NCBI GenBank assembly: GCA_022824465.1
Contig: JAJDZV010000008.1
Coordinates: 186,001-250,000 of the forward strand
Reading direction: 5' to 3'
Origin: Anaerolineae bacterium
GTDB taxonomy: Bacteria; Chloroflexota; Anaerolineae; Aggregatilineales; Phototrophicaceae
Length of the DNA: 64,000 nucleotides
Numbering within the stretch: position 1 is the first letter of the stretch; every line of letters starts with the position of its first letter. Below, in pieces: positions 23,547 through 31,712 of the stretch. Both the position numbers and the translations under genes were made by a program. Below the pieces are notes generated by a model. That model saw nothing but the letters and a program-made list of their open reading frames with translations, ran no database searches and had not been told where the DNA came from.

Positions 23547-26315
23547 CTACTCGCGATCGATCCAGGCTCTCGCTGCCTGCGGCAACTTGTCCAATGTGCC
23601 GAATTGTACTGTGCAATCGGGCAACGATTCGAGAAACCTGGCGCCGTACTGCTTGCGAATCACGCGACTGTCAAATATGGCGACTATGCCTTTGTCGCTG
23701 CGCCGCCGAATCAAACGGCCGAATCCCTGTCGAAAGCGCAGAATCGCGTCCGGCACGGCATAGTCTTGGAAGGCGTTGGCGTAGGTCTCACTGCGCGCCG
23801 CGAAGATAGGGTCTGAAGGCACGGCAAAAGGCAGCTTGACAATGACCACCGCGCTTAGATCATCGCCCGGGATGTCCACCCCTTCCCAGAAACTTCTCGT
23901 GCCCATGAGCACCGCCCGGTCGGCTTGCTTGAAACTATCGAGCAATAATTCGCGGCTCGTGCCGAAGCTCTGATCAAAGACCCTTATGTCGCCCAAAGTC
24001 AGCCGCGGCGTAATCGCTTTGGATACTTCGCGTAGCTGCGCGTAGCTGGTGAATAGCGCCATCACGCGCCCGTTCAGTTCCGCCGCCAGTTCAATTATTC
24101 CGCGCTCGACCATCCGTTGATAACGGTTGCGCTCCTTCGGTTCGGGGATGTCCTGCGGGACGTAAACCAGGGTGGAGCGCTTGTAATCAAATGGCGAGCC
24201 GACCGCTCGCGCCGCGTATTCGTCGGTGTATAGCCGCTCCCTGATATGTTCAAAGTTCTCGTTGGTTCGCAGTGTGGCGCTGGTTAAGATTATGCCTTCC
24301 AGCCGCTGGCTCAAGTATTCCTCCATCAGCGGTCCAACATGAATCGGCGAAATCTGCAGTTCCAGCCGCTCGGGACGCTCGCCAGCCGTCAGAGAGTAAA
24401 CCGCCTTGGGGTCCGGCGATTCCGTATAGCCCTCTAGCTGCTCCTGCAAATCCGCCAGGTAACGCCAGTGCCCGCGGATTTCGCTTCGGTAGTCGCCGAA
24501 GTCCGGCAACTCAAAGCGTTCGTAGCGGGGCAGGGTATCGTATAGATGCTCCACAGCGTCGGCTACCGCCAACAAGAAATTGGCGAGTTGCCGCCAAGCA
24601 TTTACAACACCGATGAAACTGCCGTCGTCTCTGTGGGAAGCGGTCACGCGCATGGCGTAACGATTAGACGCCTTCTGCTTGGTTGCAAACTCGTGCAGCG
24701 CCTGGAAGTATTGACGAACGTAAGACCTCATCTCGGCGACGGCCGCAGCAATATTCAACGCGAATAACTCGAGCCGCGCGACATCGCTCGGCGGAACGCA
24801 ACTGCGCGCGGCGGCGAGAAACTCGCCCAGGAGCCCGTTGCCGTCATCGCCAAAGTCACGCAGTCGCCCGATAATCTGTTGCTGATTGATTCGGCGACTC
24901 ATGCCGTCGGTAATCGCCTCTTCAAGATGATGCGCCTCGTCAACCACCAGATTGCGAAAAGCCGGCAAGGCGCGATTCTCGATGCTGGCGTCTGCGATGA
25001 GCAGCGCATGATTCGTGATGAGCAGGTGTGCGGTTTCCGCGCGCTTGCGAGCGCGATAGAAAGGACAAACACCCGCCATCTCGCTTGCGCAACGAAAAGT
25101 CGAACAGCCTTCGTCCTGGGCGCTCAAACGTGCCCAAACAGCCCACTCGCGTCCCCGCAGTGTGATGTCGCCGCGGTCGCCCGAGTCGCATTGCTGTAGC
25201 CACACGAGGATTTTCGCCAGGGCCTTGGCTTCGTCCAGAGAGCCAGGCGTTCGTCGGCGCATTGTCTCCAGCCGTCGCGGGCAAAGGTAATTGCCGCGTC
25301 CCTTCATCAGCGCCGCCCGCAAGCGCGACCCAACAACCCGCTTCACTTGCGGGATGTCCTTCTTCAGCAACTGCTCTTGCAGGTTTATTGTATATGTCGA
25401 GATTGTGACGCGCTGCCCATTCCGCACAGCCCAAAGCGCCGCAGGCAGCAGGTAGGCCAATGACTTGCCCGTGCCCGTGCCCGCCTCGATCATAACCTGA
25501 CGGCCGCGGTTGAGCGCCGCGCAAACTTCCTGCGCCATGTCTCGCTGTTCATCGCGGCTTTCGTAATGGTCAAGCGATGCGGCCAATCGTCCGTCGCCGC
25601 CGAAATATGCCCCAACCAACTCGGTGGCGACCGGGTCATGCCGCGCGTCAGCGATGTCCAGGTCGGGCCCGTCGAGAATCTCGGCTTGGAAGGGCATGAC
25701 GGGGCGCTGCGCGCGACCCGCTGCTAGGCTTGCCTCCAGCGCTGCCTGGAAGACTTCTCGCAGAGGCCAGCGCTTGCCGGCGCCGGCGCGGATGATCTCC
25801 GCCAGGATGTTTGGCGGAAGCTTACATAGGCTTTGCCACAGGCGCCAATACAGATGACCAGTGGCGCGCGCGTCGTCAAAGGCGCGATGCGCTTTCGCTA
25901 GCTCAATGCCCTCCTGCGCCGCCAAGGCGCCAAGCCCGTATCGCGGCGCTGATGGCAGGACGATCGCCGCCAGAGCCAGCGTGTCAATTGCCAGGTTTGC
26001 CCGCAACATGTCGTGCTTCCGCATGAAGGAAAGATCAAACTGCGCATTGTGCGCGATGATCGGCGCATCAGCAAAATAGTTGGCGAGCTGAGGCAAGAGC
26101 TCATTGATTGCCGGCGCGTCCTCGACATCCTCCTGATGAATGCCGGTGAGGTGCGTGATATCCTCCGGTATCGGGATCGAGGGCTTCACCAGCGACTGAA
26201 ACTTGTCGATTAATTCGCCATCGCGGAACCTCGCCACGCCGATCTCGATGATCTCGTCGGTCGCGGGATTCAAGCCAGTCGTTTCAATGTCGAACGCGAG
26301 CAATTCGCCGCGCAT
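23547..26315 (-). CDS. DinG-type helicase with N-terminal DnaQ-like exonuclease
   Basis: 922 residues. The N-terminal DEDDh 3'-5' exonuclease (about 5-165) has D9-x-E11 (DIETTGLNP), D94 in HNAQFD, and H143-x4-D148. The XPD/DinG-family superfamily 2 helicase (about 245-922) has Walker A EAGTGTGKS (277-285), DEAH (459-462) and motif VI QGFGRLIRR. Four cysteines (C345, C404, C409, C417) are placed like the 4Fe-4S ligands of XPD and DinG. Such proteins unwind DNA during repair. GGAG lies six bases before the ATG. First gene of a three-gene operon. Confidence 0.93.
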   Translation of the reverse strand: MRGELLAFDIETTGLNPATDEIIEIGVARFRDGELIDKFQSLVKPSIPIPEDITHLTGIHQEDVEDAPAINELLPQLANYFADAPIIAHNAQFDLSFMRKHDMLRANLAIDTLALAAIVLPSAPRYGLGALAAQEGIELAKAHRAFDDARATGHLYWRLWQSLCKLPPNILAEIIRAGAGKRWPLREVFQAALEASLAAGRAQRPVMPFQAEILDGPDLDIADARHDPVATELVGAYFGGDGRLAASLDHYESRDEQRDMAQEVCAALNRGRQVMIEAGTGTGKSLAYLLPAALWAVRNGQRVTISTYTINLQEQLLKKDIPQVKRVVGSRLRAALMKGRGNYLCPRRLETMRRRTPGSLDEAKALAKILVWLQQCDSGDRGDITLRGREWAVWARLSAQDEGCSTFRCASEMAGVCPFYRARKRAETAHLLITNHALLIADASIENRALPAFRNLVVDEAHHLEEAITDGMSRRINQQQIIGRLRDFGDDGNGLLGEFLAAARSCVPPSDVARLELFALNIAAAVAEMRSYVRQYFQALHEFATKQKASNRYAMRVTASHRDDGSFIGVVNAWRQLANFLLAVADAVEHLYDTLPRYERFELPDFGDYRSEIRGHWRYLADLQEQLEGYTESPDPKAVYSLTAGERPERLELQISPIHVGPLMEEYLSQRLEGIILTSATLRTNENFEHIRERLYTDEYAARAVGSPFDYKRSTLVYVPQDIPEPKERNRYQRMVERGIIELAAELNGRVMALFTSYAQLREVSKAITPRLTLGDIRVFDQSFGTSRELLLDSFKQADRAVLMGTRSFWEGVDIPGDDLSAVVIVKLPFAVPSDPIFAARSETYANAFQDYAVPDAILRFRQGFGRLIRRRSDKGIVAIFDSRVIRKQYGARFLESLPDCTVQFGTLDKLPQAARAWIDRE

Positions 26316-26425
26316 GGAGTACTCCCGTCATTGCCAAGCATGACGCGCGCTAATTGACAGACGGCGGGGAAGCCTGGTCCCTCGCCATGCGCGGCCCGCC
26401 AGATATAAAGCGCCGACTGAACTTA

Positions 26426-28312
26426 TCAACCGTCGCCTTCGCCCGCGTCGGCCGGCTGGGTCTCCGTCTCTGCGTCCGCAGCCACAACCGAGTATTGACT
26501 TTCGGCATCGACGAAAAGACGGTGCAGCTCCCGCCTCATAATCGGCAGTTCCAGGCTCGAGGCGCTAACAAAGCCATCGCCTTGCAGGGCGGCCCAGTTG
26601 TCGTCATCAAGCAGTTGCCACATGAGAGACTGAACATTGACGTCAGCTAAAGACGCCTCGCTCACGAGCATGCTGGCGGTCCGGGAAAGGGCATAAGCAC
26701 CGGCCTCAATCGTAGCGCGACTCGGCTCGACGCAGCCGAAACCGCCGTCCACCTTAACGAGTTGGATATTTGGCTGTCCGGCTTCCAGCACAGTTTGATA
26801 ATCTTGCCAACTCATATAGGTCAGGCTCCCGCTCACGTTGCCGACCGCTGCCGCGCGGTAGAGCGGATCGAAGTCTCTCTCGGTATCGAGGCGAATCGGC
26901 GGAATCGTTTCGCCGGCCGTCTGCAGCAAAACATCGGCGCCAACATCAAGCGTCGACAAGCCGAAGAGCGTCAGCGGCGAGTCCGGCAACGATTCGGCGA
27001 CATCCGCCCAGCGCGCGACGATATTTGCGGATTCGGCTCGCCAGATCCGGTTTATCTGGTCAGTCGTGAGACAGCTGGCAAAGTTGTCGCCGGCGTTGCT
27101 AATGAGCACGGTCGCCTGGGCGCCCAAGAGGAATGGCACAGTCGCGATGCCATTGGTCGCGCAGGCCGCCAACGAATCCGCCTCGGCTTTATCATCGAGA
27201 GTCGCGATATCTGCCTCGCCATCGCACAAGGCGCTGATCCCGGCGTGCATGCCGGCGTAGTTTTGCGCGACATTCAACTGCTCGCCGAGACCATCCCCAG
27301 CGCGGCTAATCGCTTGATGCGCGTTTGCAGCGCCGACGATGGTAATCTCTCCACTCAGGACCGGCGGAATGCGGAAATCATCCGGATCGCCGCCCACGCC
27401 TGCTTGAGCGTCCGCATCCGCCAAGATCCGTGCATTCAACTCCATGACCGCGCTGGATGGCGGCACAGCGCCAACTGACTCCACGATCGCCGCGCTCGCT
27501 TCGCTGACGACAAACTGCATCAATTCGGTCAAGCCCGCTGCGCCATCCAGACCCGCGCGATTGAGGTAAACATACATGGACAGGGCAAACGGGTAGCTTT
27601 CGCTCTCAACCGCTTCCGCTGACGGCAAGGCGCATGCGCCTAGCTCGCCGCCCGATTCCAGCAGCTTGACTAAGTCGCCGGTCCCGAGCGCCTCAGTCCA
27701 CGGGACCAATGCCAGCGCTCCAGCGCTTTCGGCCACCAGAGTCGTCGCCTCCGACGCGTCCTCGTAATGGCGGCCGTCCAGGCGCAATCCGTCGCCGACG
27801 AGCTCGCCGTCGACAATGACATAAGCCAATTCGTTAACGTCCGGCAGCACAATGTTCAGCGGCAGGTCGGCATTTTCATCTTGATAAAATGACCAGTCCG
27901 CCACCACATTGCTTGCGGTAGGCTTGAGCGCGTCTTGCACGGCGTCAAAAGACAGGCATTCTGCTGGCGCATCCACATGGCTGATGAAAGCCGCGATATG
28001 ATGCGCGATCAAGAATTCGCTGGGCGTGATTTCATTGGCTCGGCAAATCTCCCGTTCGGCGGCGGTCAACTTCCTCGACGCGGTCGCCAGCTTAATCTCG
28101 CCTGCGCAAAACTCGTCGATACCGCGCGCTGTACCCACCGAGTCGAAGCCGATCGCTTCGCTGCCGCTGGCCCGCGCCAACTCTTCTAACACCGCGTTGA
28201 CAATTGCCGAGCCGCGCGCGCTAACCCGTGCTTGATCTTGTGCCAGACTTGCGCCGGCAATCGCCAGGACCAGCCAAACGAGCAAACTTGCCCGAAGTCC
28301 AATATTCGCCAT
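26426..28312 (-). CDS. Exported protein with two tandem PstS-like binding domains
   Basis: 628 residues with a clear Sec signal peptide (about 1-24, cleavage near SLA-QDQ). Two halves (about 25-310 and 330-600) each look like a PstS-type phosphate-binding domain: VSARGSAIVNAVLEELA and EITIVGAANAHQAISRAG start equivalent lobes, and both continue with cysteine-bearing CAGEIKLATASRKLTAAE / CDGEADIATLDDKAEAD and later Tyr/Trp-rich lobes. No PstCAB transporter genes are near. Ligand unknown; it could be a sensor rather than a transporter subunit. Own promoter at 28353-28380. Confidence 0.8.
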   Translation of the reverse strand: MANIGLRASLLVWLVLAIAGASLAQDQARVSARGSAIVNAVLEELARASGSEAIGFDSVGTARGIDEFCAGEIKLATASRKLTAAEREICRANEITPSEFLIAHHIAAFISHVDAPAECLSFDAVQDALKPTASNVVADWSFYQDENADLPLNIVLPDVNELAYVIVDGELVGDGLRLDGRHYEDASEATTLVAESAGALALVPWTEALGTGDLVKLLESGGELGACALPSAEAVESESYPFALSMYVYLNRAGLDGAAGLTELMQFVVSEASAAIVESVGAVPPSSAVMELNARILADADAQAGVGGDPDDFRIPPVLSGEITIVGAANAHQAISRAGDGLGEQLNVAQNYAGMHAGISALCDGEADIATLDDKAEADSLAACATNGIATVPFLLGAQATVLISNAGDNFASCLTTDQINRIWRAESANIVARWADVAESLPDSPLTLFGLSTLDVGADVLLQTAGETIPPIRLDTERDFDPLYRAAAVGNVSGSLTYMSWQDYQTVLEAGQPNIQLVKVDGGFGCVEPSRATIEAGAYALSRTASMLVSEASLADVNVQSLMWQLLDDDNWAALQGDGFVSASSLELPIMRRELHRLFVDAESQYSVVAADAETETQPADAGEGDG

Positions 28313-28352
28313 AAAATCAAAAGTCCTTGATTGCGTCCGTGCTAACTCAGGG

Positions 28353-28380
28353 ATTGTACAAGCCGCGCAACGATTGTAAA
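28353..28380 (-). promoter_or_regulatory. Promoter of the tandem binding-protein gene
   Basis: Minus strand: TTTACA (28380-28375), 16 bases, TACAAT (28358-28353). The -35 box overlaps that of the plus-strand globin promoter. Confidence 0.65.
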
Positions 28381-28401
28381 GCCGAACTTTTCTGCTAACA
28401 T
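28374..28401 (+). promoter_or_regulatory. Promoter of the truncated haemoglobin gene
   Basis: TTGTAA (28374-28379), 16 bases, TGC-extended TAACAT (28396-28401). It shares bases 28375-28379 with the opposite promoter's -35 box. Confidence 0.5.
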
Positions 28402-28474
28402 CACTAAAGGTCGCGCGCTATTTCGTAAAGGCGCGACTCAACCGATTGGCGTGTCGCGATTCGCGGGAATCTCC

Positions 28475-28876
28475 GTGGCATATACTCCCAAAAGCGTATT
28501 CGAGCTTATCGGCGGCGCCGAGCCTATCGCCGCCATGGTTGAGTCATTTTACGCTGCGGTCGTTGATGATCCAGTGCTGCGCCCGATGTATCCCGCCGAT
28601 CTTGAGCCGCCCAAGCGCAGACTCGCCCTCTTCCTCGTCCAGTTCTTTGGCGGCCCGTCGACTTACAGTCAAGAACGCGGACATCCCCGTCTGCGCATGC
28701 GCCACGTCCCTTTCCCAATCGACCAGCGCGCGCGCGACAACTGGCTGCGCCATATGCTGCAAGCGATCGACGACGCCGGCATCGACGAGCCGGCGCGCTC
28801 GCGAATGCGCGAATACTTTGAACGCGCCTCCGCCTTCCTCATAAATCGGGCGGATCCGGTCCAAATCGACGACTAA
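28475..28876 (+). CDS. Truncated haemoglobin, group II (HbO-like)
   Basis: 133 residues from a GTG with GGGA six bases upstream; an earlier GTG (28451) adds eight residues. Helix B Tyr (Y26, in SFYAAVVDDP), proximal His (H77 in RMRHVPFPI) and the Trp at G8 (W90 in NWLRHM) fit group II truncated globins, as does FGGPSTYSQERGHPRLRMRH. Likely binds O2 or NO; role in nitrosative stress or oxygen scavenging is inferred from the family. Confidence 0.9.
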   Translation: MAYTPKSVFELIGGAEPIAAMVESFYAAVVDDPVLRPMYPADLEPPKRRLALFLVQFFGGPSTYSQERGHPRLRMRHVPFPIDQRARDNWLRHMLQAIDDAGIDEPARSRMREYFERASAFLINRADPVQIDD

Positions 28877-28889
28877 CGCCGCTGCCAAA

Positions 28890-29609
28890 TCAATCGGTCT
28901 GCAGGATGTACCGGTCAAAGGCTTCCGCCGTCCAGGGCAGCGCCGGCTGGAAAAAGTGTTTATGGATAGCCTCCGCAAACACGCGGATCTCATATTGCGC
29001 GTCGCTTGCCATCCGCAGGCGCAGAAAGTGCATCAAATTATGCGCGTCAATCTTCGTCACCCAGGTGTAATAAACGCTGAATCCCGGCAGAAAAAGCCGC
29101 GCCATCTCTTTCGATACGCCGGCGTCAAGCGCCTCCTTGTACAGGCGGAAGCCATCATCGTAGTGGCGCAGCAGCTTCGCGGTCAGCGCGTCGCTATCCG
29201 CTGGTGCGATGGCGCCTTCGCTCGCCTGTTTGTTGTCTTTGCTTTGCCGCCGCCAAGTATCCGGCACATAAAGGTCGCTCTCTTGGAAAGGCGTATAACG
29301 CCCGGATTGCGCGTTCATGTTCCAGGTGCGATGTCGCACCCATTGCCACCAGGTGACGAGCGGCGCGCGCACCCGAAACTTGAACTCGACCATTTCAAAC
29401 GGCGATGTATGGCGCTGCCGCAAAAGATACATTAGCAACCTTTTGTCCCGCTCCGGCCCTTTGCTCTCGCCCAGAAAGCTGACCCGCGCCGCGTTTACGA
29501 TCGCCAAATCGCCGCTGACACCAGACGCGGGGTGGGGCATGAGGTCGACAAGCTCAATCCAGCCCTTGTCCAACACCTCAACGCGCTTGCCAATTAGCTG
29601 CTCGGTCAT
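28890..29609 (-). CDS. thyX: Flavin-dependent thymidylate synthase ThyX
   Basis: Makes dTMP from dUMP using FAD and methylene-tetrahydrofolate. Start at the ATG with GGAG six bases upstream (29609). 239 residues. The ThyX motif RHR-x7-S is present (R92, H93, R94, S102) in RHRTWNMNAQSGRY; two positions differ from the most common form (N97 and A100 replace the usual Ser and Glu). The RQRHTSPFE motif is also intact. Converges with the globin gene. Confidence 0.95.
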   Translation of the reverse strand: MTEQLIGKRVEVLDKGWIELVDLMPHPASGVSGDLAIVNAARVSFLGESKGPERDKRLLMYLLRQRHTSPFEMVEFKFRVRAPLVTWWQWVRHRTWNMNAQSGRYTPFQESDLYVPDTWRRQSKDNKQASEGAIAPADSDALTAKLLRHYDDGFRLYKEALDAGVSKEMARLFLPGFSVYYTWVTKIDAHNLMHFLRLRMASDAQYEIRVFAEAIHKHFFQPALPWTAEAFDRYILQTD

Positions 29610-29749
29610 TCCAATCTCCAACACGAGATCATTCACAGGCCAACGCAACTGCCGACATCGGCGCCGCATAATGCGACCTCGTCATGCGTTGCAGCGGTCG
29701 ACTAACCCAGGCCTCTCTTCGCCCCATCGACTGCGCCGGGTACATCTTG

Positions 29750-30325
29750 TTAACCGGCCAGACTCTGCAGCGCAAGCCGAATGCGGTCTTCAATACTATC
29801 TGGCGCGTCTCGTGGAATCGCCTGCATCGCCGCTTGCGCCTCCACCACGCTGTAACCGAGACCGGTCAAGGCATCCAGGACATCGGCGCTAGAGTCGTCT
29901 TCAACTGGTTGCGGCACGCCATCCAACCCCGCCGGGAATCTGTCCTTTAATTCCAGCAGGATCTTTTGCGCCGTCTTCTTGCCGATGCCGGGCACGCGAG
30001 TGATGATCTCCGCGCGGTCACGGACTACCGCCTGGCGTATGTTCTCAACGCTGAGCGTACTCAAGATGGCAACCGCCAACTTCGGTCCGACGCCGCTGAT
30101 CTTCAAGGCCGTGTCAAACAGCTCGCGCTCGCTCGCCTGGGCGAACCCGTAGAGCGTCAGCGAGTCTTCCCTGACGACGAGCCGCGTATACAAGAAAACC
30201 CGTTCGCCTTGCAGCCGCTCAATCGTGCTGAATGGCGCGACAACCTCAATGCCGACGCCGCCCACCATAACAACTACATGGTCAGCCGCCTTGTGGCTCA
30301 ACTCGCCTTCAATCGTCGATATCAT
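29750..30325 (-). CDS. ruvA: RuvA, Holliday junction branch-migration subunit
   Basis: Binds Holliday junctions and loads RuvB. 191 residues from the ATG at 30325 (a TTG two codons upstream is less likely). OB-fold domain I, helix-hairpin-helix motifs ISGVGPKLAVAIL and VPGIGKKTAQKILLELKDR, then the acidic hinge and a RuvB-binding domain III (LTGLGYSVVEAQAAM). Third gene of yebC-ruvC-ruvA; ruvB is separate at 54.6 kb. Confidence 0.97.
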   Translation of the reverse strand: MISTIEGELSHKAADHVVVMVGGVGIEVVAPFSTIERLQGERVFLYTRLVVREDSLTLYGFAQASERELFDTALKISGVGPKLAVAILSTLSVENIRQAVVRDRAEIITRVPGIGKKTAQKILLELKDRFPAGLDGVPQPVEDDSSADVLDALTGLGYSVVEAQAAMQAIPRDAPDSIEDRIRLALQSLAG

Positions 30326-30340
30326 CGGCAAAGGCTTCCG

Positions 30341-30835
30341 CTAGACCAAGCCAACTTCGCGCATCCGAAAACTGTGCAAATCCGTGATAGCCACCGCCAA
30401 CGCGTCTGCGGCATCATCCGGACGCGGCGGCGCGTCCAGCCCCAGCCAGACACTCACCATCCGCTTGATCTGAGCCTTGTCGGCGCTGCCATCGCTGCAG
30501 ACCGACCGCTTAATCACATTGGGCTTGTACTCGGCAATCGTCACGCCCGCCATATTGAGTGTCAGCAAGACCACGCCACGGGCCTGCGCGACCGTCAGCG
30601 CCGTCGTCACGTTGCGCGCAAAAAACAACTCTTCAACCGCCGCGCGATCCGGTTGAAACTCATCGATCAATGCGCGCAACTCTTCGTGAATATGCTGCAG
30701 CCGCCGCGGCATCGGCTCACTCGACTTGGTGCGGATTACGCCATGGTCAAGCTCTTCCAGCGCGCCGTCCTCGCGTTCACGCACAAAGCCATAACCGAGC
30801 GATGCCGTGCCGGGATCAATGCCAAGCGAAATCAT
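30341..30835 (-). CDS. ruvC: RuvC, Holliday junction resolvase
   Basis: Endonuclease that cuts Holliday junctions. 164 residues from the ATG at 30835, one base after the yebC stop. Catalytic acidic residues are in GIDPGTAS (D7), AAVEELFF (glutamate), and DDAADALAVA (two aspartates). The YKPNVIKRSV loop is typical. Coupled to yebC upstream and followed by ruvA after 15 bases. Confidence 0.97.
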   Translation of the reverse strand: MISLGIDPGTASLGYGFVREREDGALEELDHGVIRTKSSEPMPRRLQHIHEELRALIDEFQPDRAAVEELFFARNVTTALTVAQARGVVLLTLNMAGVTIAEYKPNVIKRSVCSDGSADKAQIKRMVSVWLGLDAPPRPDDAADALAVAITDLHSFRMREVGLV

Positions 30836-30836
30836 G

Positions 30837-31583
30837 CTAGCTCGCAAATGCCGCGAGGAGTTCGTCCGTGATGCTCAGATTAGACGCGACCGTTTGCACA
30901 TCGTCCGATTCTTCCAACTGCTCCATCAGACGCAGATTCTGCAACGCTCTGCTCTTGGAGATGTCCAACTCATTCTGCGGGAACCAGCGCAGCTCGGCGT
31001 CAGTAATTTTATAACCCGCGTCGATCAGCGCCTGTTCGACCGCCGAGAATTCGTCTCTAGGCGTGTAAACCGCGATGATGCCGTCTTCTTCAACCACATC
31101 GTCAGCGCCAGCCTCCGCCGCTTCCATGAAAAGCGCGTCGTATTCGCAGTCGCCCTTGATCGTCAGGTAACCCTTTTGATCAAACTGCCAGCGGACGGCG
31201 CCATTTGTCGCCAGGCTGCCCTCGTGTTTGCTGAAGGCATGCTTTATCTCCGCCAGCGCGCGATTCTTGTTGTCGGTCAATATCTCAACAATATACGCGA
31301 CGCCTTCGGGACCATAGCCTTCATAGAGCATCTCGACGACTTCTCCGCCGGCGATCTCTCCTGTGCCCTTCTTGATGGCTCGCTCGATATTCTCTTTGGG
31401 CATATTGGCGGCTCGAGCCTTCGCGACCGCCAGCTTCAGCTTTGGATTGGCGCTTTCGTCACCGCCGCCATCGCGGGCCGCCACCATGACATCACGTCCC
31501 AAACGCGTGAAGATCTTGGCGCGCTTGGCGTCTTCCGCGCCTTTCTTGCGCTTGATCGTCGACCATTTGCTATGACCGGACAT
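30837..31583 (-). CDS. YebC/PmpR-family protein (TACO1 type)
   Basis: 248 residues from the ATG at 31583, which starts the family hallmark MSGHSKWSTIKRKKGAEDAKR and has AAGGA eight bases upstream; the longer frame to 31922 is not coding. The ENIERAIKKGTG motif and three-domain layout are complete. Recent work ties this family to translation of proline-rich stretches; older work to transcription. First gene of the ruv operon. Confidence 0.96.
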   Translation of the reverse strand: MSGHSKWSTIKRKKGAEDAKRAKIFTRLGRDVMVAARDGGGDESANPKLKLAVAKARAANMPKENIERAIKKGTGEIAGGEVVEMLYEGYGPEGVAYIVEILTDNKNRALAEIKHAFSKHEGSLATNGAVRWQFDQKGYLTIKGDCEYDALFMEAAEAGADDVVEEDGIIAVYTPRDEFSAVEQALIDAGYKITDAELRWFPQNELDISKSRALQNLRLMEQLEESDDVQTVASNLSITDELLAAFAS

Positions 31584-31628
31584 GATCGGAATCCTTCCGC
31601 ATCCGCACAGGCTTGTTTTACTATGCAG

Positions 31629-31634
31629 ATTATA
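31629..31634 (-). promoter_or_regulatory. -10 box of the yebC-ruvCA operon
   Basis: Perfect TATAAT on the minus strand (31634-31629), 46 bases before the yebC start. No convincing -35 box. Confidence 0.45.
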
Positions 31635-31666
31635 CCGCAATCGCGTCACTGCTAGACAGTCTACAA

Positions 31667-31675
31667 TGCTATAAT
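31667..31675 (+). promoter_or_regulatory. Extended -10 promoter of the FecR-like gene
   Basis: TGC then TATAAT (31670-31675, perfect). The -35 region is weak, as expected of an extended -10 promoter. ATG is 38 bases downstream. Confidence 0.6.
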
Positions 31676-31712
31676 TACTTCTGCCTACAGCTTTGATTGA
31701 GGTCGTCTTCCG

